Shown here: one piece after another, positions 1-7,905 of the stretch
Position numbering within the stretch: position 1 is the stretch's first letter
How the letters are laid out: each line of letters starts with the position of its first letter
Position numbers and translations under genes: made by a program
Source: Ruminococcaceae bacterium UBA4871
Lineage (GTDB): Bacteria > Bacillota > Clostridia > Oscillospirales > Acutalibacteraceae
Assembly (NCBI GenBank): GCA_002399445.1
Contig: DHDR01000019.1
Location: 4,049 to 12,899, forward strand
Direction: 5' to 3'
DNA length: 8,851 bases
Notes under the pieces: model-generated
The model's input: only the letters and a program-made list of their open reading frames with translations
Database searches by the model: none
Told to the model about the DNA's origin: nothing

Positions 1-885
1 ATTTCATTGGAACATATGGAGATTGTTGATTGTCCGGATATTATGGATATGAATGCGGCTGGCACAGACATTATGCGCTCTGGAAAGAATTCCTCTATGG
101 CGGTCGGTTTGCGGAAACTCGCAGCTGGGGAGGGAGATGCTTTCATTACTGCCGGAAACAGCGGTGCGGTGACAGTCGGTGCAACTTTCTTGGTAAAACG
201 AATTAAAGGTGTCAAACGAATTGCTTTTGCGCCTGTCATGCCAGATGCAAAAGGTTCTTTCATGCTGATTGACGGCGGTGCAAATGTAGACTGTAAACCG
301 GAGATGCTTTATCAGTTTGGTATTATGGGTTCCATTTATATGAAGAAAGTTATGCATATCCAAAGTCCGCGCGTTGGCTTGTTAAATGTAGGAACTGAGG
401 AACATAAAGGCGGAGATCTTCAGCATGCAGCATTTGCTTTGCTCAAAGACAGTCAGCTGAATTTCACGGGGAATGTGGAAGCACGTGACGTTCCAGAGGG
501 CATTACAGATGTGCTTGTGGCAGATGGATTTTCCGGAAATGTGCTGCTGAAAACATTTGAAGGTACAGCCATTATGCTGCTGCGCATCTTTAAGTCAATT
601 CTTACGAAAAATGCAAAGAATAAAATTGCGGCAGCTATGCTGTTAAAAGATATTACAGGCTTGAAAAAGACAATCGATTATAAGGAATATGGTGGGGCTC
701 CTCTCCTTGGGTGTTCAAAGCCAGTCTTTAAATCTCACGGAAATGCGGATGAAAAAACATTTTTTAATGCTCTGCGCTTGACCAAATCGTATGTGGAGGG
801 CAATGTTGCAGAAGAAATTGCTAAAAGTATCGCATCATTGAAGCAGGAAAACAATCCAGAATCTGAAACGGGGGTTGCAGAATGA
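1..885 (+). CDS. plsX: Phosphate acyltransferase PlsX, 5'-truncated by window edge
   Basis: PlsX converts acyl-ACP and phosphate to acyl-phosphate, the acyl donor for PlsY in the first step of phosphatidic acid synthesis; it is a peripheral membrane enzyme. The reading frame is open from base 1, so the start lies outside the window. The 294 visible residues compare with about 330-340 for the family, so roughly 40-45 N-terminal residues are missing. Family blocks are visible, counted from the first codon: SSMAVGL followed by AGEGDAFITAGNSGA near 31-60, NVGTEEHKGG from 129, DGFSGNVLLKTFEG from 175 and GGAPLLG from 231. The segment just before SSM (MDMNAAGTDIMRSGKN) departs from the usual acidic-Pro pattern in that position. 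The TGA stop overlaps the ATG of rnc (ATGA), implying coupled translation. The family call is secure. Confidence 0.95.
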   Translation: MSLEHMEIVDCPDIMDMNAAGTDIMRSGKNSSMAVGLRKLAAGEGDAFITAGNSGAVTVGATFLVKRIKGVKRIAFAPVMPDAKGSFMLIDGGANVDCKPEMLYQFGIMGSIYMKKVMHIQSPRVGLLNVGTEEHKGGDLQHAAFALLKDSQLNFTGNVEARDVPEGITDVLVADGFSGNVLLKTFEGTAIMLLRIFKSILTKNAKNKIAAAMLLKDITGLKKTIDYKEYGGAPLLGCSKPVFKSHGNADEKTFFNALRLTKSYVEGNVAEEIAKSIASLKQENNPESETGVAE

Positions 886-1568
886 AGGATTTGGCACCTT
901 TGGAAAGCAAAATTGGATATACGTTTCAAGACAAAAAATTGTTGCTCAATGCCCTGACACATTCTTCATATGCAAATGAAACACATGCTCCCTGCGGCAG
1001 CAATGAACGCCTTGAATTTTTGGGGGACAGTGTCCTTGGCTTTGTGGTTGCAGATTATCTTTACCGTAAATTTCCGGAATGGCCGGAAGGCCATTTAACA
1101 AAGACCCGTGCGGCATTGGTGTGCGAGCAGGCCTGCTGTGATTTTTCTAAGCAGATGGATGTTGGAAATTTTCTTCGCTTGAGTCATGGGGAACAAAATG
1201 GCGGTGGACGAAACCGCACTTCCATCCTTGCGGATGCCTTTGAGTCTATCACGGCAGCGATTTATTTGGACGGAGGCTTTCCGCAGGCTCGGGATTTTAT
1301 TCTGCGTTTTACTTTGCCAATGCTGAAAACACTGCGTAATAAAGCACCGTTTCACGATTACAAGACAAAACTGCAGGAAATTATCCAACGGAATCCCGGG
1401 GAAAAGCTGACTTATGTTTTGGCAGGGGAGAGCGGCCCCGACCACGACAAGCATTTCACGGTGGAGGTACACCTGAACAGTAATGTGATTGGCAAAGGCG
1501 GCGGTCATACGAAAAAAGATGCGGAGCAGCAGGCGGCTCGTGAAGCACTGGAACTGATGGGCTATTGA
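882..1568 (+). CDS. rnc: Ribonuclease III
   Basis: RNase III is a cytoplasmic, Mg-dependent endonuclease that cuts double-stranded RNA. It processes the rRNA precursor and some mRNAs and small RNAs. The protein has 228 residues, normal for the family. The N-terminal endonuclease domain carries the signature NERLEFLGDSVL at 41-52, with acidic residues E42, E45 and D49. The second metal-binding pair, D118 and E121, lies in LADAFESITAAIYLDGG. The double-stranded RNA-binding domain runs from about 160 (DYKTKLQE) to 227 and ends in the typical KKDAEQQAAREAL helix. The ATG start overlaps the plsX stop by 4 bases, and the stop overlaps the TTG start of the next gene by 4 bases. All catalytic residues are present, so it should be active. 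Confidence 0.97.
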   Translation: MKDLAPLESKIGYTFQDKKLLLNALTHSSYANETHAPCGSNERLEFLGDSVLGFVVADYLYRKFPEWPEGHLTKTRAALVCEQACCDFSKQMDVGNFLRLSHGEQNGGGRNRTSILADAFESITAAIYLDGGFPQARDFILRFTLPMLKTLRNKAPFHDYKTKLQEIIQRNPGEKLTYVLAGESGPDHDKHFTVEVHLNSNVIGKGGGHTKKDAEQQAAREALELMGY

Positions 1569-2602
1569 AACATGCAAATGTAGCGGTCTTTGTTCCGCAT
1601 GTAGGCTGTCCACACCGGTGCAGTTTTTGCGACCAGTGGACAATTACCGGAAAAAGCTGTCAGCCAACGCCGCAGGATGTCTGTGCTGCGGCTGAAACAG
1701 CTCTGGTGTCTCTCGGAAAAGCTGCTGCCAGAAAGGCAGAAATTGCTTTTTTTGGCGGCAGCTTTACGGCAATTAATGCAGCGTATCGGCGAAGCCTTTT
1801 GGAAGCAGCAGCATCATATGTGAAAAATGGGCTTTTTGCGGGTATTCGGCTTTCGACACGGCCCGATGCCATTGATTCTGATATTCTGGATGAGTTATGT
1901 TACTTTGGGGTGACTACCGTAGAGCTTGGTGCACAGAGTATGGATGACCGAGTCCTGCAGAAAAACGGACGTGGTCACACGGCAGAACAAGTCCGTTTGG
2001 CATCCCATCAGATTGCAGCCCGCGGGCTGCATTTGGGTTTGCAAATGATGACTGGATTACCCAGTGATACGGATGAAGGTGCCCGGTACACTGCACGTTG
2101 CTTTGCAGAGCTGCATCCGGAGGAAATCCGCATTTATCCGGCGATTGTTTTACCCGGAACACAGCTTGCCAAGTGGTATCAGGAAGGCAGTTATCAGCCG
2201 GAAACATTGGAAGAGGCAGTTTATTTATGCACAGATTTGCTGCAGTTCTTTGAAGAGCGTGGAATCCATGTTATCCGGCTTGGCCTTCATGCATCTCCGG
2301 AACTGGAAAGGAACCGTTTAGCGGGGCCGTGGCACCCTGCTTTCCGGGAACTCTGTGAAAGCCGAAGATGGCTTCTTCGCATGCAGTCTGTGTTCACAAA
2401 TTTGCCATGTGGGGATTATACAATAACAGTACCTGAGAAATACCTTTCGCAGGTGAAAGGCCAGAAAAAAGCAAATCTTTCCGCAATGAAAAAAATGGGC
2501 TATCAAGTGTCTGTGCAAGTTGGAGAGCGCTTTCAGCTTTATGACAAATCTGGGCCTATTTCGATAAAGGAGAGTTTCCCCCATGCTGATCCGTTCACTT
2601 GA
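1565..2602 (+). CDS. Elp3-like radical SAM protein without acetyltransferase domain
   Basis: This is a radical S-adenosylmethionine enzyme of unknown substrate, 345 residues. The iron-sulfur cluster motif CPHRCSFC (CxxxCxxC) lies at 15-22, the glycine-rich SAM motif GGSFT at 64-68, STRPD near 97, and ELGAQSMDDRVLQKNGRGHT from 120. The later blocks MMTGLPSDT and RIYPAIVLPGTQL resemble the radical SAM lobe of Elp3 (COG1243), the tRNA wobble-uridine modifier. No C-terminal GNAT acetyltransferase domain follows, so the canonical Elp3 reaction cannot be assumed. The TTG start overlaps the rnc stop (TTGA); no in-frame ATG lies near, and starting here keeps the short N-terminus expected before the cysteine motif. 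The 3' end overlaps smc by 20 bases. A radical SAM gene between rnc and smc recurs in Clostridia as I recall. The fold is certain and the function unknown. Confidence 0.88.
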   Translation: MKHANVAVFVPHVGCPHRCSFCDQWTITGKSCQPTPQDVCAAAETALVSLGKAAARKAEIAFFGGSFTAINAAYRRSLLEAAASYVKNGLFAGIRLSTRPDAIDSDILDELCYFGVTTVELGAQSMDDRVLQKNGRGHTAEQVRLASHQIAARGLHLGLQMMTGLPSDTDEGARYTARCFAELHPEEIRIYPAIVLPGTQLAKWYQEGSYQPETLEEAVYLCTDLLQFFEERGIHVIRLGLHASPELERNRLAGPWHPAFRELCESRRWLLRMQSVFTNLPCGDYTITVPEKYLSQVKGQKKANLSAMKKMGYQVSVQVGERFQLYDKSGPISIKESFPHADPFT

Positions 2603-5600
2603 AATTCAGGGATTTAAAACTTTTCCTGATAAAACAGTTTTGCAGTTCAATAATGGGATAACGGCAATTGTCGGTCCCAATGGCAGTGGAAAGAGCAATA
2701 TCAGTGATGCTGTACGTTGGGTTCTCGGTGAGCAGAATGTGCGCACACTTCGCTGTACTAAAATGGAGGATATCATTTTTAATGGTACGCCGCAGCGTAA
2801 ACCACTTGGTTATGCAGAGGTAACCTTAAATATTGATAACCATGACCGCCGTCTGCCTTTTGATAAGGACGAAGTTGCTGTTACCCGGCGCTATTATCGC
2901 AGTGGGGAAAGCGAATACCTGCTCAATAAAGTTTTAGTACGCCTGCGGGACATTCATGAACTGTTTATGGATACCGGCCTTGGGCGGGATGGCTATTCAA
3001 TTATCGGACAGGGAAAAATTGATGCTATTGTGTCGGCACGCAGTGAAGACCGCCGTGAGATTTTCGAAGAAGCGGCAGGAATTTCCCGTTACCGTTATCG
3101 TAAAGAGGATAGTGAACGCAAATTAAGTGCAGCGGAAGAAAATTTGGTCCGATTACAGGACATTTTGACAGAATTACAGCAGCGCGTTGGCCCTTTGAAG
3201 GAGCAAAGCGAAAAAGCACAGCTGTTTCTCAATTATTCTGCTGAAAAAAAAGGACTGGACATTGCACTTTGGCTGCGGACTTTGGATCAATCAGCGGCGG
3301 TATTACACCAGCAGGAAGATAAAATCACGCTTATCCGTACGCAGCAGGAAAGTGCTGAAAAAAAACTAGATGATTTGGACAAGGCTGCTGAAAAGAATTT
3401 TCAGGATATTGCAAACTGTGCCTCTCAGATTGATAAGATTCGCCAAAAAAGTGGCAGCTGTGAAGAAGCAGCCGCTAAGAAAGACGGCGAAGCGGATGTT
3501 CTGCTTAATGATGTACATCATACAGAGGAAACCATCCAGCGTTTACAGAAAGAACTTTCTGTATCTTCAGAAGATAAAGCACAAATGGATGTGGAAACCG
3601 CTGAAAAAGAACGGCAGATTACGAAACAGACGGTACAGTTGGATGCTTATCAGCAACAGGTTGGTCAGTTGAATCAAAAAATAAAAATATTACATAATAG
3701 CATGAGTGAAACGAATGCTAAAGTGGAGAGTCTATCGCAGGATTTTGCAAGATATTCCCAAATGGCAACAGAATGCAAAGTTTCCGAAATGACAGCAGTT
3801 TCCGCAATCGGTGAAATTACGTTACGGGTTTCACAAATTGAAGAGAGTATTCAGAATAAACAGGACCTGCTGAAACAGCTGCAAGATTCCAAAGAAGGCA
3901 GTGCTAAAATGCTTTCTGATATTGAAAACCGCATACAGGATTTTCAGAACAAAGAACAGGGCTATGAATTGCGCTTGCAATCCCGTCAGGAAAAAGCAGA
4001 AACACTCAAGCGGGAATCGGATCATCAATTGTTGGATGCCAGGGAAAGTCTTCGGCGTGCGGACATTTTGGAAGCATATGAACGCAATATGGAAGGGTTC
4101 AGTAAAAGTGTTAAGTTTATCATGCAGGAAGCAGGTCATGGCCGGCTTTCCGGCATCTGTGGTCCTGTTTCCAGACTGATTACTGTTCCGGATTCTTATA
4201 CAGTTGCACTTGAAACAGCATTGGGCGCTTCGATGCAACACATTGTTGTCGATACGGAAGAGGACGCAAAGTGTGCCATTCATTTGCTGAAGCGCAGGGA
4301 TGGCGGCCGTGCTACTTTTTTGCCTCTCCGTACGATACACAGTCGTATTCTGCAGGAAAATGGACTGCAGGATTGTCCCGGTTTTATCGGAATTGCAAGT
4401 GAGTTGTGCAGTTCTGAGGAAAAATATCAGAACATACGAGAAAATCTTTTGGGGCGTATTGTCATTGCAAAAGACCTCGACGCAGCGGTTGAAATTTCAC
4501 GCAGGTTCCATTATCGGTTCCGAGTTGTAACATTGGACGGTCAAGTTGTCAATGCAGGAGGTTCTTTTACCGGCGGTTCACGAGCGCATAACTCGGGCCT
4601 GCTCAGTCGGCGCAGTGAGATTCAAAAGATTCGCAGGAAGGCGAAAGAGCAGCAGAAGCAGGCAGATAAAGCCGCAGAAAAGTTAAAAGAGTGCCAAAAG
4701 GAAGCTGCGCAGGATGAAACAGAACTGTCTTCAGTACGCGGAGAACTGGCCTGTGCAAAAGAGAGTCGAATTCATATGGGTGCTGATCGTGAACAGTTGC
4801 TGAAAGACCTTGCGAGCGTGGAAAAGGATATCCAGGCGCTGCAGGACGAACAGGACAGTTCGGATAAACGTCTTGCAAAACAAAAGGCAACCCGTGATGA
4901 AGCTCATCGGCAGGCGCTGGAAATTGCGCAAAAGGTTCAGATACTGCAGCAGAAATCAGAAGCTCTCAGCGGAAGCCGCAGTGATTTGAATCAGCAGGAT
5001 GCTGACTATCAAGCACAGATACAGAGTCGGCGTCTTCAGATGCTTTCCGTACAGAAAGACATGGAAAATTTGAATCGTGCTCTAGCGGATATCCATGCAC
5101 GCTGCCAGAATGCTGCCAACCGGACAGAAGCTTTGCAGGCGGAAGTCCAGGGAGCAAAACAAAAAGCGGCCACTCTGAAGCAGCAGGCTTTTGCCGCACG
5201 CGATACGGCAGAAGCACTGCGTTGTCAAGCAAAGAAAAGTGTGGAAGAGCTTGAACAGGTCAATAAGAGCCGAATGAATTTGGAGCAGCAGAATGCAGTT
5301 ATCCGGAAAGAGCAGAAAGAAAAGAGCAATGAAAAAGAAAATGCTGGACACGAGCTTGCTCGTTTGGAGGAGCGCAAATCTAACCTGCAGCAACAGTATG
5401 ACCGTATTTCGACAAAGTTATGGGACGAGTATGAACTTACCCGTAGAGAAGCAGAACCGCTGGCAGCTCAGATTCAAGATTCAAAGCAGGCACAACTTCG
5501 CCTGAATGAACTGAAAAGTCTGATTCGTTCGCTTGGTTCCGTTAATGTTGCTGCAGTTGAAGAGTATAAGGAAGTTAACAGCCGTTATGAATTTCTTGCT

Positions 5601-6143
5601 GCGCAAATCAAAGATGTGGAAATAAGCCGTGATGAACTCCGCCGCCTCATCCGCGATTTGACACATCAAATGCAGAAACAATTTGAGCAGAGTTTTTCCA
5701 GTATCCGCAGCAATTTTACGGAAACTTTTCAGGAACTGTTTGGCGGGGGTACTGCCAGTTTGGAACTGACGAATCCGGATGATATTTTAACTTCTGGTAT
5801 AGAAATTTCTGTGCAGCCGCCGGGCAAAATTGTTTCCCATCTCGAAAGCCTTTCCGGCGGAGAAAAAGCACTGGTCGCAATTGCTCTGTATTTTGCCATT
5901 ATGAAAGTATCTCCGCCTCCATTCTGTATGCTGGACGAAATTGACGCAGCGTTAGATGATGTAAATGTCACGCATTTTGCCAGTTATCTAAGGCATATGA
6001 CAACAAATACGCAGTTTATTGTTATTACGCACCGCCGCGGCAGCATGGAGGAAGCGGATGTCCTTTATGGTGTCACCATGCAGGATGAGGGAATCAGCAA
6101 AGTGTTGGAACTGCACCCAGATGAGATTGGAAAATATTATTAA
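2583..6143 (+). CDS. smc: Chromosome segregation protein SMC
   Basis: SMC forms homodimers that, with ScpA and ScpB, load at parS/ParB sites and extrude DNA loops to condense and separate chromosomes. The 1186 residues match the family norm. The N-terminal ATPase half has Walker A GPNGSGKSN at 31-39. A long coiled coil covers roughly 170-500, the hinge roughly 515-665 (starting near GRLSGICG, ending near GGSFTGGS), and a returning coiled coil roughly 675-1010. The C-terminal half has the ABC signature LSGGE at 1090-1094, Walker B CMLDEID with D1118 and E1119, the D-loop just after, and the switch histidine in VITHRRGSMEEADVLYG. The ATG at 2583 lies inside the radical SAM gene and has its own AAAGGAGA site at 2566-2573. 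No disruption is seen. Domain edges were read by eye. Confidence 0.98.
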   Translation: MLIRSLEIQGFKTFPDKTVLQFNNGITAIVGPNGSGKSNISDAVRWVLGEQNVRTLRCTKMEDIIFNGTPQRKPLGYAEVTLNIDNHDRRLPFDKDEVAVTRRYYRSGESEYLLNKVLVRLRDIHELFMDTGLGRDGYSIIGQGKIDAIVSARSEDRREIFEEAAGISRYRYRKEDSERKLSAAEENLVRLQDILTELQQRVGPLKEQSEKAQLFLNYSAEKKGLDIALWLRTLDQSAAVLHQQEDKITLIRTQQESAEKKLDDLDKAAEKNFQDIANCASQIDKIRQKSGSCEEAAAKKDGEADVLLNDVHHTEETIQRLQKELSVSSEDKAQMDVETAEKERQITKQTVQLDAYQQQVGQLNQKIKILHNSMSETNAKVESLSQDFARYSQMATECKVSEMTAVSAIGEITLRVSQIEESIQNKQDLLKQLQDSKEGSAKMLSDIENRIQDFQNKEQGYELRLQSRQEKAETLKRESDHQLLDARESLRRADILEAYERNMEGFSKSVKFIMQEAGHGRLSGICGPVSRLITVPDSYTVALETALGASMQHIVVDTEEDAKCAIHLLKRRDGGRATFLPLRTIHSRILQENGLQDCPGFIGIASELCSSEEKYQNIRENLLGRIVIAKDLDAAVEISRRFHYRFRVVTLDGQVVNAGGSFTGGSRAHNSGLLSRRSEIQKIRRKAKEQQKQADKAAEKLKECQKEAAQDETELSSVRGELACAKESRIHMGADREQLLKDLASVEKDIQALQDEQDSSDKRLAKQKATRDEAHRQALEIAQKVQILQQKSEALSGSRSDLNQQDADYQAQIQSRRLQMLSVQKDMENLNRALADIHARCQNAANRTEALQAEVQGAKQKAATLKQQAFAARDTAEALRCQAKKSVEELEQVNKSRMNLEQQNAVIRKEQKEKSNEKENAGHELARLEERKSNLQQQYDRISTKLWDEYELTRREAEPLAAQIQDSKQAQLRLNELKSLIRSLGSVNVAAVEEYKEVNSRYEFLAAQIKDVEISRDELRRLIRDLTHQMQKQFEQSFSSIRSNFTETFQELFGGGTASLELTNPDDILTSGIEISVQPPGKIVSHLESLSGGEKALVAIALYFAIMKVSPPPFCMLDEIDAALDDVNVTHFASYLRHMTTNTQFIVITHRRGSMEEADVLYGVTMQDEGISKVLELHPDEIGKYY

Positions 6144-6158
6144 TTTTCATGTGATGTT

Positions 6159-6187
6159 TACAGCCGGACATTTGTCCGGCTGTATTT
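6159..6187 (+). terminator. Perfect inverted repeat after smc, probable weak terminator
   Basis: TACAGCCGGACA (6159-6170) and TGTCCGGCTGTA (6173-6184) are perfect complements separated by TT, giving a GC-rich hairpin (about 11 usable pairs plus a small loop) 15 bases after the smc stop. Only three T residues follow before GCA, so as an intrinsic terminator it is weak. It may cause partial termination or protect the 3' end of the smc transcript. Its position between smc and a new promoter for ftsY fits a transcription-unit boundary. Confidence 0.6.
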
Positions 6188-6215
6188 GCATGAATCCAGA
6201 CATATGTGGTATGAT
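6186..6215 (+). promoter_or_regulatory. Sigma-A-type promoter for ftsY-rdgB
   Basis: TTGCAT (6186-6191) and TATGAT (6210-6215) are separated by 18 bases. The -10 is preceded by TGG, an extended -10 element. Transcription would start near 6222, leaving a leader of about 37 bases before the ftsY ATG. The promoter begins directly after the post-smc hairpin, which supports a separate ftsY-rdgB transcript. Not tested; read by eye. Confidence 0.55.
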
Positions 6216-6258
6216 GACCGTATGAATTCGCGATTGAATCAAAGGAGGCCCAATTGAG

Positions 6259-7206
6259 ATGGGACTGTTTGCAAAAATTAAGTCTGGATTAAAAAAGACC
6301 AGACAGGGAATGAGTAACTCGGTGCGCCGCATGCTGCACTCTTTTACTAAAATTGATGAGGACCTTTTTGAAGAACTGGAAGAACTATTGGTCATGGGAG
6401 ATGTCGGTGTTTCCACATCTGAGCATATATGTGATGAACTGCGCAAAAAGGTAAAAGAACGCGGAATTAAAGATCCCAATGCTATTTTTGATCTGCTTCG
6501 TGAAACAGTAGCTGAAATGCTGAGTGGTGGGGAAGAACTGCATATTTCCACAAAGCCTTCCATGATTTTGGTCATTGGTGTGAACGGCGTCGGTAAAACA
6601 ACAACAATTGGGAAGTTGGCGGCTTTGCTGAAAAATCAAGGTAAGAAAGTAATCATGGGCGCGGCGGATACCTTCCGTGCAGCTGCTATTGAACAGCTGC
6701 AGGTTTGGGCAGATCGTGCAGGGTGTGACCTGATTAAGCAGGACTTCGGCAGTGATCCGGCAGCGGTTGTGTATGATACGATTTCTGCGGCAAAAGCACG
6801 TGGAGATGACGTGATTCTATGCGATACGGCAGGGCGTCTGCATACGAAAAAGAATTTAATGGAGGAACTGGCGAAAATTAACCGTGTGATTGACCGGGAA
6901 CTTCCGGAGGCAGACAAGGAAGTCCTTTTGGTACTGGATGCAACTACCGGACAAAATGGTATCAACCAGGCGCGTGAATTTAAAAATGCAGCGGGGATTA
7001 CCGGAATTGTTTTAACCAAGTTAGACGGTACGGCAAAAGGCGGTGTGGTCCTTTCTGTGCGCGAAACGTTGGGAATTCCGGTGAAATTTATTGGCGTTGG
7101 TGAACAGCTGGATGATCTCCAGCCGTTTGATGCTGAAGATTTTGCCCGTGCATTGTTTGACCGTGACCCATCAGAGTATCAGGATTTAGAAGGGAAAGAT
7201 GCATAA
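6259..7206 (+). CDS. ftsY: Signal recognition particle receptor FtsY
   Basis: FtsY is the membrane-associated SRP GTPase that docks Ffh-ribosome-nascent chain complexes at the SecYEG translocon. The protein has 315 residues and is a compact NG form without the long acidic A domain of E. coli FtsY. It opens with a short basic amphipathic helix (MGLFAKIKSGLKKTRQGM), which probably contacts lipid directly. The N domain includes the LEELLVMGDVGVST block. GTPase motifs are G1 GVNGVGKT at 107-114, the SRP-specific insert ADTFRAAAIEQL from 136, G3 DTAGR at 189-193, DATTGQNG from 227 and G4 TKLD at 253-256. The ATG start follows AAAGGAGG at 6241-6248 with 10 bases between. The TAA stop shares one base with the rdgB ATG. 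It looks intact and functional. Confidence 0.97.
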   Translation: MGLFAKIKSGLKKTRQGMSNSVRRMLHSFTKIDEDLFEELEELLVMGDVGVSTSEHICDELRKKVKERGIKDPNAIFDLLRETVAEMLSGGEELHISTKPSMILVIGVNGVGKTTTIGKLAALLKNQGKKVIMGAADTFRAAAIEQLQVWADRAGCDLIKQDFGSDPAAVVYDTISAAKARGDDVILCDTAGRLHTKKNLMEELAKINRVIDRELPEADKEVLLVLDATTGQNGINQAREFKNAAGITGIVLTKLDGTAKGGVVLSVRETLGIPVKFIGVGEQLDDLQPFDAEDFARALFDRDPSEYQDLEGKDA

Positions 7207-7790
7207 TGAAGTTCGTTCTGGCTACCCATAACCCGAATAAGGTGCGGGAATTTTCACGCATTCTTACACCACTTGGTGTGGATATTGTTACAGCCGAACT
7301 TCCGGAAGTGGAGGAAACCGGAATTACTTTTGAAGAAAATGCGTATTTAAAAGCTTCTTCTGCCTGTCATGTTACCGGAAATCCGGCTATTGCAGATGAT
7401 TCCGGCTTATGTGTTCATGCACTGAATGGTCAGCCAGGGGTCCATTCTGCCAGATATGCAGGGGAACATGCAACAGATGCTGACCGAATTGCCAAACTGC
7501 TTACTGAAATGAAAAATGTCCCCGAAAAAGATCGGCTTGCCAAATTTGTCTGTGTGATTTGCTGTGTATTTCCAAACGGAGATATTCTTACATCCCGTGG
7601 TGAATGTGAGGGGTCCATTGCATTTCATCCCAAAGGAAATGATGGTTTCGGATATGACCCACTTTTTCAAGTGGGTGTAAAAACTTATGCAGAAATGGGC
7701 GCGGAAGAAAAAGATGCCATTAGTCATCGGGGAAAAGCTCTTCGCCTGTTTCGGCAAGATCTGCAAACTTTTTGCCAAAAACATTTTTGA
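7206..7790 (+). CDS. rdgB: XTP/dITP diphosphatase (RdgB/HAM1 family)
   Basis: This Mg-dependent house-cleaning pyrophosphatase hydrolyses dITP, ITP and XTP to monophosphates and so keeps deaminated purines out of DNA and RNA. The 194 residues are typical. Family motifs are all present: ATHNPNKVREF at 6-16 (nucleotide and phosphate binding), ADDSGL at 63-68 with the catalytic-site aspartates, GQPGVHSARYAG downstream, GFGYDPLF at 147-154 (base recognition), and SHRGKAL from 173. The start overlaps the ftsY stop (TAATG), and an AGAAGGGA ribosome site lies inside the ftsY 3' end (7188-7195), so it is co-transcribed and probably coupled. No clear terminator follows. The symbol rdgB is used for the family; Gram-positive genomes may list it differently. 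Confidence 0.96.
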   Translation: MKFVLATHNPNKVREFSRILTPLGVDIVTAELPEVEETGITFEENAYLKASSACHVTGNPAIADDSGLCVHALNGQPGVHSARYAGEHATDADRIAKLLTEMKNVPEKDRLAKFVCVICCVFPNGDILTSRGECEGSIAFHPKGNDGFGYDPLFQVGVKTYAEMGAEEKDAISHRGKALRLFRQDLQTFCQKHF

Positions 7791-7870
7791 CTCCATTTTT
7801 CTTATAGTTCTTTAATTTTCTGTTTTCAGATTTTACAAAGAATATTAATAGCCATACCACTCAAAAAAGA
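7791..7870. other. AT-rich gap after rdgB, no gene seen
   Basis: This stretch between the rdgB stop and the next promoter is strongly AT-rich, unlike the flanking genes. I see no open frame with a ribosome site and no GC-rich terminator. The CAAAAA/TTTTTG mini-repeat at the end of rdgB is too weak to terminate convincingly. T-runs in this gap could nonetheless assist transcript release or act as an upstream element for the promoter that follows. Confidence 0.5.
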
Positions 7871-7886
7871 TTGGCAGTTTTTTAGT
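7859..7886. repeat. Imperfect inverted repeat flanking the -35 box
   Basis: ACT-C-AAAAAA (7859-7868) is complementary to TTTTTT-AGT (7878-7886), with one unpaired C and a 9-base spacer that holds the -35 hexamer. It could be a repressor site, a weak A/T-rich bidirectional terminator for rdgB, or chance in an AT-rich region. Most of the symmetry is A-run against T-run, so the signal is weak. Confidence 0.3.
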
Positions 7887-7899
7887 TTCTGTATATTAT
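7871..7899 (+). promoter_or_regulatory. Sigma-A-type promoter for the structured leader and downstream gene
   Basis: TTGGCA (7871-7876) and TATTAT (7894-7899) are separated by 17 bases, close to consensus, in an AT-rich setting. The predicted transcription start is near 7906, so the transcript would carry a leader of about 155 nt before the GTG at 8062. The -35 box sits in the spacer of an imperfect inverted repeat (7859-7868 with 7878-7886), a possible operator. Confidence 0.6.
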
Positions 7900-7905
7900 A
7901 TTAAT

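Noticed and set aside
1095..1643. 182-residue open frame on the - strand over rnc
   Set aside because: It is antisense to a fully supported rnc gene, with no recognisable motifs; a shadow frame.
3831..4340. 169-residue open frame on the - strand inside smc
   Set aside because: Antisense to the SMC coiled coil and hinge; composition is a product of the opposite-strand codons.
7768..7800. Possible terminator CAAAAACATTTTTG at the end of rdgB
   Set aside because: The stem is nearly all A-T with a tiny loop and lies within coding sequence; it would not form a stable terminator.
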